64,000 nucleotides of DNA from Callorhinus ursinus (taxonomy: Eukaryota > Chordata > Mammalia > Carnivora > Otariidae). Positions 22,331 through 32,163 of this stretch are shown piece by piece. Each line of letters begins with the position of its first letter. Position 1 is the first letter of the stretch. The translations under genes were made by a program, and so were the position numbers. Under the pieces are notes generated by a model. That model did not search any database, was not told where the DNA came from, and worked only from the letters and a program-made list of their open reading frames with translations. The DNA is taken from assembly GCF_003265705.1 (NCBI RefSeq), contig NW_020312848.1, positions 58,314,801 to 58,378,800 on the forward strand. Direction: 5' to 3'.

Positions 22331-23804
22331 CACATGTTTAAAAGCAGCACTAAGAAGAGAAATATGTGACAGGGAAAACCAGAGTATAAATTGAGTATGA
22401 CATGTCAATGGAAATATAAGGTGTTGGAGCTGGAAATAAATTTTGATATTATTTTCTGCAATATCTACTTTAAGTCTAGTGAACAATTAGTGTGTCCATC
22501 TATCTATCTATATAATTTATTATTATTTTTTGCCTGCATATATTTGATAGGCAAAATGTTACTGGCTGATAATAATATCATGGTGTTTGTTTTCTCTGAT
22601 AAAAATATATAGGGCATCTTCAGAATGATGAAACATATGTTAGAACAGCTGTTTCTAAGTTTAAACAAAATATAGTGTAGCTTTTTTTGCCTTTGAATAC
22701 AGACAAATATGAAAAATTGTGGTGATTAAGATGGATTATGCCTATTTTCTTTGAAAAGCAAAATGTCCTAACATGAAGTTGGAGTTGAATAGTAAAAGGG
22801 ACTTAAATTTTTACTCATCCAAGAACATTCACCTCCAAAAATGTAGCATGTTCAAAATTATTTTGAATACTCTTTAAAGTGTTTAATAGAACAGAAAGGT
22901 CATATATGCATGTGTGTAACTTTTACCATATTTATTCTTTACCTTTTTCACTTTAAACACATGCGAATTTAAAAATAGGACCTATTATTATTTATTATTT
23001 AAATGATTACTAAGAAAATAATGAAACATAATAATTTGTTATATAATTCATGTAATTACATATTATATATGTATAATATGTAACAGGTTATGAAATTATC
23101 AAATGCCACTTGCATATATATTGCCCATTTTTGCCATGGGGGGAAAATATAGAAACACAGTGTGGATTGCCAAAGAAGTAATTTGTTGACTTAGAAACAT
23201 GATGCAACAAGATATTATTACTTCAACTTAAGTCCATATTACTAACATTAGCAGATAAAGTCACATGATTTTTTTCAGTATTCATATATACACCTTAATT
23301 TAGATCTTTAAGGAACTTGGGTAGTGGTTCCATAAATTTTGTGTAGATGTTTAAGGAAATCCAATGATTTGGGATCATCCTCATCAAAATTACTGCTTTA
23401 GAAGTAATTTTATAATAGGATCCATAATTTCTAGCTCCCAGAAAAAATATCAGTAGATCCAATAAATGCTTATGAGTGACAATTGACTACCAATTGAGCG
23501 TATTTTCTTAAAAATTAAAAGAAATATAAAAATTAAAATATAAACAACCAAAAAAGTATACAAAAAGATGCAAAAGAAAGAAAATGGGAAAGAGAACAAA
23601 AGGAGAGAAAGAAGAAGAAGAAAATTTAAATGAACATTCAGTTGGCAATTTGTCATGAAGAATCTAGAAAGTTCTTTGTGAAGATATAAAAATTATGACA
23701 CATGACAATCTTGCAAGCAGAGAAGATTGATGATTATCATCACTTACTGAAATCCATTCTTTTATCCCTCATGAACTACGGTGGTGCCTTTGTAATAAAT
23801 GTAG
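22331..23804. other. Unassigned AT-rich DNA
   Basis: It includes a short (TCTA)n near 22499-22515 and a self-complementary AT stretch near 23040-23095. No gene is seen. Confidence 0.4.
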
Positions 23805-24017
23805 TAAATTTTATTTGGATATTAACCCTTTGTCAAATATATGGTTTGCAAATATTCTTTTTTCCCTAACTGTAGGCTGCTGTTTCATTCTCTTGATTGT
23901 TTCCTTTGCTGTGCAGAGATTTTCTTGTTTTGTTTTGTTTTGATTTGTTTGTTTTTTAGTTTGAGGAAGTCCCTCTTGTCCGTTTTTGTTTTTGTTGCCT
24001 GTGCTTTTGGTATTCAT
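23805..24017 (-). mobile_element. Inverted 5' segment of an old L1
   Basis: On the minus strand this reads through the L1 ORF2 region encoding [15 protein letters not shown]...[15 protein letters not shown], ending in GGGTTAATATCC. It joins the next segment head to head and repeats about 30 bases of it (ATATTTGATAAGG versus ATATTTGACAAAGG in opposite orientation). This is the 5' inversion expected from twin priming. Confidence 0.8.
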
Positions 24018-24782
24018 ATATTTGATAAGGAGTTAATATCAAATTTCAAACACACACATGCACAGTCAAGTAACCCAATGACAAAATGGGCAAAAGGCAC
24101 CGATAGACATTTCTTCAAAGACATACAAATGTCCAACAGGTATATAAAGAGGTGCCCAACATCACTAATCATCAAGGAAATGCAAATCAAAACCACAATG
24201 AGATGTCACATCACACCTCTTAGATGACTACTGTCAACAACAACAACAGAAAAGTGTCAGTGAGAATGCAGAGAAATTAGAACTCTTTTCCACTGTTGGT
24301 GGGGATGTAAAATGGTGCAGCTGTATGGAAAACAGTATAAAGCTCCCTTAAAAATGAAAAATAGGAACTACCTTACCATCAGCATTCCCACATCTGGGTA
24401 TATATTTAAAATTATTGAAATCAGAATTTTAAAATGTTAGCTGTACTTCTATGTTATTGCAGCATTCACAATAGTCAAGATATAGAAACAACTATTGATG
24501 AACAGATAAAGAAAAAATGTGGTATATAAATACAATAGAATATTATTCAGCCTTAAAAAAGAAAGAAATTATACCATTTGCAATGGACCTGGTAGACATT
24601 ATGCTAAATGAAATAAGTCACAAATGGACAAATACCGCATGATTCCTCTTACATGAGGCATCTAAAATAGTCAAACTTACTAGAAGCAGACAACAGAATG
24701 GGATTTCCAGGGTCAAGGGAGAAAGGGAAGTGTTGGTTAATGGTATAAAGTTTCAGCTATGCAAGAGGAGTAAGTTCTCTTT
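24018..24782 (+). mobile_element. Old L1 ORF2 C-terminus and 3'UTR, sense segment
   Basis: The plus strand covers ATGGGCAAAAGGCACCGATA, GAAATGCAAATCAAAACCAC, CACTGTTGGTGGGGATGTAA and GGTATATAAATACAATAGAA, which is the end of ORF2, and then the 3'UTR (AAGTTTCAGCTATGCAAGAG). The A-tail is not seen because a SINE begins at 24783. Frameshifts and stops are many. Confidence 0.82.
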
Positions 24783-24986
24783 TTTAAAGTTTTATTTATT
24801 TATTTTAGAGAGAGAGCGCCACAGGCACACACACACACGAGAGCAGGGGTGGGGCAGAGGGAGAGAGAATCTCAAGCAGACTCCCTGCTGAGCCTGATGC
24901 AGGGCTCCATCTCACAACCCTGAGATTATGACCTGAGCCAAAATCAAGGGTCCAGCGCTAAACCAACTGATTCACCCAGGCACCCC
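24783..24986 (-). mobile_element. Can-SINE, older
   Basis: Plus-strand AAGTTTTATTTATTTATTTT, a GA- and CA-rich stretch, GACTCCCTGCTGAGCCTGAT, ATTATGACCTGAGCC and CACCCAGGCACCCC form an inverted SINE, more diverged than the copies at 40281 and 60034. Confidence 0.92.
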
Positions 24987-25004
24987 TTTTTTCCTCTTTC
25001 ATAA

Positions 25005-26150
25005 ATCTGTTTGTGTATTTTTTTCTTTAAAGTTGCTTATTTCAGACATTAAACTGAACTTAAATCCCCATAGTGATTCAACATCTTTTACATGCATTGT
25101 TGGACCTGATTTGCAAAAATTTTGTCAGAGTTTTGTTCCATGTGCATGAGAGACATTTCCCCATATTTCTCTTTTTCTGATGACCTTCTATTCTGATTTT
25201 GGCATCAGTGTAACACTCTTTTCAGCATGAGTTGGGAATTATTATCCTTCTCTATTTGCTGAAAGAGAATATGTAGCTTTGGTATATATTTTTTTTCTCT
25301 TAAATAATAGGTTTCATGAGGAAGCGTCTGCTCTTGGTCTTTGTCTTTGTATAAATGTCTTAATTCTGAATTAAAAATTTTAATTGATATTGCTTTGATT
25401 TTTTTGCATATCTTCTTGTGCCATTCAAGGAGTGTGTCCATTTCATCTGTATTAGTTTTCTAGGGCTACTGTAACAAAGTACAACATCAGGTGGTTTAGA
25501 TTGTAGAAATTTATTATTTTACAGTTCTGAGGACTACAGGTCCAAGAGCAAAGTGCTGGCAGTGTTGGATCTTTCTGAGGATTTTAGGGGAGGATCTGCT
25601 CCAGGTTTCTCTCCCTGTCCTGTAGATAGCCATTACTAGTGAGGAATTTCTCTGTGTCTTTACATCATCTTTCCTCTGTACATGTCTCTTTCTTTTCATG
25701 TGATACTCTTTTTATATTGAAAACCAGTTGTATTGTACTAAGGACCTGCATTACTCCAATGTAACTTCCCCTTTTACTAATTGCACTTACAATAACCCTA
25801 TTTTCAAATCAGGTCACATCCTCAGTTGCTAGGGATTAGGACTTCAACACATGAATTTTGGTGGAAGATAATTCAATCAAATAACATCATTTCAACTGTT
25901 GAATTTATTGGCATAAAATTATTCATAGTTATCTCATTATTCTTTTAATATCTAATTATTCTTAAAGTTGCTCCCTTTTTTAGTTCTGAAATTTGTCATT
26001 TGTGTCTCCTTCCTGTTCCCTCCCCCCATTTCTCACTAAGTTTAGCTAGATTTTGAATGTGGGTTTTATTTATCCATAGTCTGTTTAAAAAGAAAATCAA
26101 ACTTTTCCTTCTCAAAAACCTATCTTTCTTAAGGAGAAAACTATTTTTTA
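25005..26150 (-). mobile_element. Ancient L1M ORF2 fragment, antisense, split by MLT1
   Basis: Plus-strand GATTTTGGCATCAGTGTAAC and ATGAGTTGGGAATTATTATC lie left of the MLT1. TTGAATTTATTGGCATAAAA, TCATTATTCTTTTAATATCT and TTTGTCATTTGTGTCTCC lie right of it. Together they are consecutive parts of a reverse-complemented L1M ORF2 (N-terminal half of the reverse transcriptase). The two halves join across 25448-25886, showing that the LTR inserted later. Confidence 0.65.
25448..25886 (-). mobile_element. MLT1 solo LTR (ERVL-MaLR)
   Basis: TGTATTAGTTTTCTAGGGCT, TTACAGTTCTGAGGACTACA and ATCAGGTCACATCCTCAGTT are the reverse complement of an MLT1 LTR. The plus-strand ends are TG...CA, with short flanks TCATC/TCATT as a probable 5-bp duplication. 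No MaLR interior is present. Confidence 0.8.
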
Positions 26151-27414
26151 AAGAAGAATTAAAAAAAAGGAGGAATTGTTATACATAATTAAATTTCTTT
26201 ATTACTCAAATATTTTTGCTGAAAGTCTTGTACTAAGCAGGTAGTCTTATAATTGCTGATTATAGTTCCCTTAAGCAATGTAGAGGATCTCCCCATCAAA
26301 TCTTTTTCCCCCCACTCTTTCCCCTTTTAAACTAAAGAAATTAACTTTGTTCTAAAACAAAACGAAACAAAATAAACAACAACAAAATAAACTCTATCAC
26401 AAATATAATTTCCATTTCTGTTTAAATAGAGCATTTTAAAAAACAAATTCTTAATGGAGATTTTTTAAATAGTTCACTATGTACTACTGATTTTCCAAGG
26501 ACTTTTTACTCAGTCTCATACTCTATGAGTGCACATCAGGTGCCCTGAAATGGTTTCATTTGGGCACAAATTCGATTGTACCATTTTCTTCCTGTTGGTA
26601 TTCACACCAATTATGATTATAAAATTTCACTTACATTTACAGTTTCTTTTAATATTCTGAGTTTAAATGCATTGAAATGAAAGCTGACAAAAACTTCATC
26701 AAAACTTGTCAAAATGGTTTTACTTGATTTCAATCAATTTGAATGTTTTCTATTTATAAATGAATTGGAATGAATATCACACAGTGGATTAGATTCAATT
26801 TAGAGTCCTGCTACTGAATTTAAGTAAAAATAGGTAAATCGAATATCTTAAAATACTATATTTAGCTAGTCATTAATGTGTTGTCCTTAGTTTTAGACTT
26901 CTGTATATACCTCATTGTACCCTTTTATAAAAATAATAAAATATTAAAATATTTAATAAAATTAATTAAATCGTGTTAATATTGTATGAGTTTTTTCTCA
27001 TGATTAGACTGGTCTTATAGAGTTTGGGGGGAAAGTTCACACTGTAAAGATCACACACAGGTAAACTGGTATTTTCATCATATTATAATGAGTGTACATA
27101 CTATCTACATGATTTAAGACGATTGATGTTGATCAAGATCATGTGGCTGAGATAGTTTTTGCCTTGTTTCTCCATAGTGATATTACACATATTTTTTCTC
27201 CTCTTTCCAAACTGTGTTCTGTCACCATGCATAGTCCACAGTCAAGGAGTGGGGAGTTATTCTTCTTCTGTTTTATGATAGAGTATATACTCAATGTGTC
27301 TTTTGTATGGGATATTTGTCTCTTCTTTCTCATTTTAATTTATTCAATCATTTATAATACCATGGACTCAGGTTTTATTTCAAATTTTGGATTATAATTC
27401 TATAACCCCATATA
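26151..27414. other. Mostly unassigned; one repeat-like part
   Basis: It includes an (AAAAC)n-like run near 26356-26392. The part at 27150-27410 (GTCAAGGAGTGGGGAGTTAT, ATACCATGGACTCAGG) looks like an old dispersed repeat, but I cannot name the family. No gene is recognised. Confidence 0.35.
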
Positions 27415-27795
27415 GACAATCATGTCAACTTCAAATACAGACAGTTTCATTTCTTCCTTACCATTCTGTATTCCTTTTATTTCCTCATTTCACTATTTAG
27501 GATATCCAGTATAATGTTCAATAGGGGAGTAGGAGAAGACATTTTTTTTTTTGAAGGAGAAATTGTCTGTCCCCAGTCTTCAAAAGAAATCAGTTTCTCA
27601 CTATTAAGTTTTATGTCTGTAGGGAATTTGGTAGATATCCTTAAGTTGAGAAAGTTTCCCTCTATTCCTACTTTGCTGAGTTTTTGTCATGAGAGGTAAT
27701 TGGATTCTGTTAAATGTTTTCTCTGCATCAATTAAAATGATCACATGATTTTTCTTTTTTAACCTGTAAATGAGATAGACTAATTGATTTTCTTT
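27415..27795 (-). mobile_element. Ancient L1M ORF2 fragment, antisense
   Basis: AATCATGTCAACTTCAAATA, TAATGTTCAATAGGGGAGTA, TTCTCTGCATCAATTAAAAT and GATCACATGATTTTTC are the reverse complement of the L1 reverse-transcriptase core, from the FADD region to the IDAEKAFD region. It stops where the 3' end of another L1 begins. Confidence 0.65.
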
Positions 27796-27966
27796 TTCTC
27801 TTAAAATGACTTTGGTGAGGTATGATTGTCTTAGCAAGAGCTATACATACTTGATGTATACAATTTGATGAGTTTATAGATAAACCTACGTCTGTGAAAC
27901 CATCATCACAATCTACACCACAAACATATCCATCACCTCCAAGTTTCCTCTTCCCTCTTTATTCAT

Positions 27967-27968
<2 letters not shown>

Positions 27969-28000
<32 letters not shown>
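27969..28000 (+). repeat. (TG)n microsatellite
   Basis: About 16 perfect TG units lie within the old L1M 3'UTR. Confidence 0.95.
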
Positions 28001-28001
<1 letters not shown>

Positions 28002-28402
28002 CGATAACACTTAATGTAAGATCAACCCTCTTAAGCAATTTTAAAGAATACAGTATTAACTATATTAACTATGTAACTATATGTATAACTAATAACTACA
28101 TTAACTGTAGGCACTATCCTATACCTTAGATCTCTAGGACTTATTCATCTTGTGAAACTGAAACTTTGTACTATATGATTAATACTTCCATATTTCCCCC
28201 TTTTCCCTTTTCCCTAACTCTCGGCAACCACCATTTTACTCTCTGCTTCTATGAGTTTGACTATTTCAGATTCATCATATAAATAATATCATGTGGTGTT
28301 TGCTTTTCTGTGTATTGCTTATTTCACTTAGCATAAGATTCTCAGGTTGACCCATTTTGTTGCAAATGGCAGGATTTCCCTCTTTTTGAAGGCTGAATAA
28401 TA

Positions 28403-28431
28403 TTGTGTGTGTGTGTGTGTGTGTGTGTGTA
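28403..28431 (+). repeat. (TG)n microsatellite
   Basis: About 14 TG units have expanded in the old L1M at the site where related copies read ATATTCCATTGTATGTATATACC. Confidence 0.93.
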
Positions 28432-28916
28432 TACCATTCTTTATCCATTCCCAGTCCATGGGCATTTAGATTACTTCCATATCTTGGATGTTCTGAATTT
28501 TTCACAATGAACATAGTAATGTAGATATTTCTTTGAAATCCCAATTTCAGCTCTTTTGGATATATACCTAGATGCAGGAATGCTGGATTTTATGGTAGTT
28601 CTATTTTTAATTTTTTGATGGAACCACACACTGTTTTCCATAACAGTTGCACCATTTTACATTTTCACCAACAATGCACAAGGGTTCTTATTTTCTCCAA
28701 AACACTTGTCCTTTTTGTTTGTTTCTTTTCTTTTTTTTTTTCGTAATAGCCATCCTAACAGGTGTGATATCACATCTCCTTACGGTTTTGATTTGCATTT
28801 CCTTGATGATTAGTGATGTTGAGCACATTTTCATTTGTATATCTTCTTTGCAGAAATGTCTGTTCTATTTCTATTCATATTCTTTGTCCATTTTGCAATC
28901 AGGTTGTTTGCTTGCT

Positions 28917-29007
28917 TGTTTCCTTCCTTTCTTTCTTCTTCTTCCCCCATCCCCTCCCCTTCCCCCTTCTTCTTTCTCTCCTCCTCCTCCTCCTCTTCCT
29001 CCTCCTA
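28917..29007 (+). repeat. Polypyrimidine tract
   Basis: About 90 bp of almost pure C/T includes CTTCTTCTTCCCCC and (TCC)n. Polypurine/polypyrimidine tracts with mirror symmetry can form triplex DNA. Confidence 0.9.
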
Positions 29008-30249
29008 TCGAGTTATAGGAGTTCCTTATATATTTCAGGTATCAACTCTTTGTAAGATATATGGTTTGCAAATATTTTCTCTCATTCCATAAGTTGCCTT
29101 TTCATTTTGTTGATTGTTTCCTTTGCCATAGAGAAGGTTTTAAGTTTGATACAAATCCATTTATCTATTTTTTTTATTTTTTGCTTTTGTTTCCTGTGTT
29201 TTTGGTGTTGTGTCCAAGAAATAATTGCTAAGATACATGTCAATAAGGTTTTTTTCCCTAAACCTTCATCTAGGAGTTCTATGTTTTACAGTCTTACACT
29301 TAAGTCTTTTATCCATTTTGAACTGATTTTTGTGTATGTTGTAAGCTAGAAAAACAGTTCCATTCTTTTGTACATGGATATCCAGTTTTCCCAACATTAT
29401 TTGTTGAAGAGACTATTATTTGCTCATTGTGTTTTCTTGGCACCTTTGTCAAAGATTATTTTACCATATTATGTATGGATTTATTTCTCTGCTATCTGTT
29501 CTGTTGCATTAGTCTATATGTCTATTTTTATGCCAAATACCATAGCGTTTTGATTACTGGAGGTTTGTGATTTATTTGAAATCAAAAAAAAATGGGATAC
29601 CTCTAACATTGTTCTTCTTGCTCAAAATTGTTTCAGCTATTTGGGGTCTTTTGTGGTTCCATATGAATTTTAGAATGTTTTTATATTTCTGTAAAAAATG
29701 CCGTTGAGATGTTAATAAGGTTTGCATTGAATCTGTAGATCATTTTTGGTAATCTACACATTTTATTGGTATTAATTCATCTAGTAAATGAGGATGGGAT
29801 ACCTTTCCATTTAGTTGTATCTTTAATTTCTTTCATCAGCATCTTATAGATTTTTCTGTATAAGTCCTTCACCTCCTTGGTTAAGTTTACTCACAAGTAT
29901 ATTATCCTTTTTTTAATAGTATTATAAATAGAATTATTTTCTGGAATTCCTTCTCAGATATTTTGTTGTTTGATGTATAGAAGTGCAATTGATTTTTTAA
30001 TGTTCATTTTGCATCCTGCAACTTTATTAAATTTGGTTATTCTAGCAGGTTTTTTGTTTTGTTTTGTTTGTGGAGTCTTCAGGGTTTTGTACATATAAGA
30101 ACATGCCATCCCTGAATAGAGATAATTTTTCTTTCTCCTTTCCAATTTGGATGTCTTGGATTTCTTTTTCTTACCTAATTGTTCTGGCTGGGACTTCCAG
30201 TATTTAATTAATTTTTGGATGTTGAACCAGCCTTTTAAATGTCAAACAC

Positions 30250-30292
30250 AACATAACAATAAAAAATTAAAAAAATAAATAAAATAAAAAAA
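30250..30292 (+). mobile_element. 43-bp L1 tail at the same site as the full-length L1
   Basis: AACATAACAATAAAAAATT followed by an A/T tail matches the extreme 3' end of the L1 type at 55635 (its minus strand reads AACATAACAATAAAAAAATT). It lies between two copies of TAAATGTCAAACAC (30236-30249 and 30294-30306). It is an extremely truncated L1 insertion whose tail became the target for the next L1. Confidence 0.7.
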
Positions 30293-30316
30293 TAAATGTC
30301 AAACACCCCTCTAGGA

Positions 30317-30326
30317 AAGATGGCGG
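30317..30326 (+). promoter_or_regulatory. YY1-type motif
   Basis: AAGATGGCGG lies ten bases into the L1. In primate L1s the same motif at the same place binds YY1 and fixes the transcription start. Here it is unmutated, unlike the AAGATGGTGG of element 1. Confidence 0.7.
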
Positions 30327-30919
30327 AGGAGTAGGGGACCCTATTTCAACTGGTCCCCAGAATGGAGCTGGATATCTACCAGACCACTCTGAGCACCCAC
30401 GAAACCAGCCTGAGATGTAAGAAGATCTGGATCTCTACAAACAGAATATTGTAGGCGGCTGGTTTCGAGGTATGAAGCAGGGAGCCGTGATTCCATGGGC
30501 AGATATCGGAGGATAAATGGCAGCGGGAGGGTGCCTGGCCGTGGGGATCCTACACCGCCGGTGAGCGACAGCCTCGCGCGCTGGGGACAGGGCACAGACT
30601 CGCAGACCTGTAGCGGCGGGGAAAGGACTTTAGGGCAGCCGCCGGACGGAAACCCAGAGCGGCAGGATCGCACAGGTGAACTGGGGGCGGCTGGCAGTTT
30701 TAGAAGCACAAAGGGCAGGGACGTGCTCGACCTGGAGGCAGGACTGGGGGTGCTGCGGAGGGGCGCACAACCCAGGCTGCTGCAATTTATAGCAGCACAG
30801 ACAGAAACAAAGACTGTGTGGCCTGGAGAGCTCACTGAAGAACAGACTGCGATCTCTCTGCTTTGAGGCAGAGGGCTGGAAACAGTCTCTTCTGCTCTGA
30901 CTCGCGGAAGAGACGCGGA

Positions 30920-30971
30920 AAGCCGCCAGGGTAAGCCGCCAGGGTAAGTCACCAGGGAAAGCCTCCAGAGA
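30920..30971 (+). repeat. 13-bp tandem repeat with splice-donor-like units
   Basis: Four units: AAGCCGCCAGGGT twice, then AAGTCACCAGGGA and AAGCCTCCAGAGA. Where units meet, CAGG/GTAAGC (30931) and CAGG/GTAAGT (30944) resemble strong 5' splice sites in the sense direction. Confidence 0.8.
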
Positions 30972-31202
30972 ACAAAAGCCCCCAAAACTGATTCCCGCTG
31001 AGTCCATCCCCCGCCATAGGGGGGAGGGCAACTCCCCGAACAGGGTTGCCTGAGTAACAGCGCGGCAGGCCCCTCCCCCAGAAGACAGGCTGGGAAAACA
31101 AGAGGCCAGCAACCCTAAGATCCCAAGAAAACAGGTGCATCTTGCTTGGGTTATGGTCAATAATTTGGACTCTATACATTCCCTCAAACACCCATCAACA
31201 GA

Positions 31203-32085
31203 ATGACTGGGAGGAGGAGCCCCCAAAATAGAAAAGGCTCAGAGATTACGACTTATCCTGCAGATTTACAAATGGATGCAGATATAACCAAGATGTTGGA
31301 GATGGAATTCAGGCTAGCAATTGTGAAGACAATGGCTAGAATGGAGAAATCAATTAATGGCAACATAGAGTCTCTAAGGACAGAAATGAAAGCTGAATTG
31401 GCAGAACTTAAAAATGCTGAGCCAATCCAATCTAGATAATCTAAAAGCTAGGGTAACTGAGGCAGAAGAATGAATAAACGACCTGGAAGACAATATAATA
31501 GATAAAAAGGGAAAAGAGGAGGCCAGGGAAAAACAACTCAGAATCCATGAAAATAGAATCAGAGAAATAAGTGACACCATGAAGCGTTCCAATGTCAGAA
31601 TAATTGGAATCCTGGAAGGAGTGGAGAGAGAGAGAGGACTAGAAGATGTATTTGAGGAAATCGTAGCTGAGAACTTCCTTAATCTGGGGAATGAAACAAA
31701 CATTTGCATCCTAGAGGCAGAGAGGAACCCTCCCAAGATCAAGGAAAACAGGCCAACACCCTGACATGTAATAATAAAACTTGCAAATCTTAGAACCAAG
31801 GAAACCATCTTAAGGGCAGTTAGGGGGAAGAGATTCCTTATGTACAGAGGGAGGAACATCAGAATAACATCAGGCCTATCCACAGAGACCTGGCAAGCCA
31901 GAAAGGCCTGGCAAGACATATTCAAGGTACTAAATCAGAAGAACATGCAGCCAAGAATACTTTATCTGGCAAGGCTTTCATTTAGAATGGATGGAGAGAT
32001 GCAGAGCTTCCACGACTGGCAGAAACTGAAAGAATATGTGACCACTAAGCCGGCCCTGCAAGAAATATTAAGGGGGGTTCTATAA
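31203..32085 (+). pseudogene. L1 ORF1, broken
   Basis: The start ATG at 31203 opens MTGRRSPQNRKGSEITTY, followed by a coiled-coil-like charged region (ITKMLEMEFRLAIVKTMARM). The frame ends at 31437-31439 because of a shift near 31420. In the continuing frame there are a TGA at 31471-31473 and another TGA at 31762-31764, the latter consistent with a CGA codon decayed at its CpG. The C-terminal part from 31840 (MYRGRNIRITSGLSTETWQ) is open to the stop at 32083-32085 (ALQEILRGVL). The span of 883 bp is close to full size. The product would be the trimeric RNA chaperone of L1, but no complete protein can be made. Confidence 0.92.
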
Positions 32086-32163
32086 AAGGAGAAAGACCCC
32101 AAGAGTGATATACAACAGAAATTTACAGGGAAAATCTATAAAAACAACGTCTTCACAGGCAAC

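Larger units (their letters stand above)
30308..31202 (+). promoter_or_regulatory. L1 5'UTR / internal promoter of element 2
   Basis: A roughly 0.9-kb GC- and CpG-rich segment stands out sharply from the AT-rich surroundings. It starts with a YY1-type motif at 30317-30326 and carries a 13-bp tandem repeat at 30920-30971. Apart from the first bases it shares no clear similarity with the 5'UTR of element 1, although the ORFs of the two elements are homologous. Two long minus-strand frames (30985-30341, 214 codons; 31226-30630, 198 codons) run antisense through it. They match no protein I know. Confidence 0.82.

Noticed and set aside
28647..29092. Overlapping 80-123 codon plus frames with poly-Ser/Pro
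   Set aside because: They arise from the antisense strand of old L1M ORF2 plus the polypyrimidine tract.
30341..30985. 214-codon minus-strand frame as a host gene
   Set aside because: It lies wholly in the L1 5'UTR, GC-rich and antisense, with low-complexity Ser/Pro/Leu composition and no known domain. Kept only as a finding.
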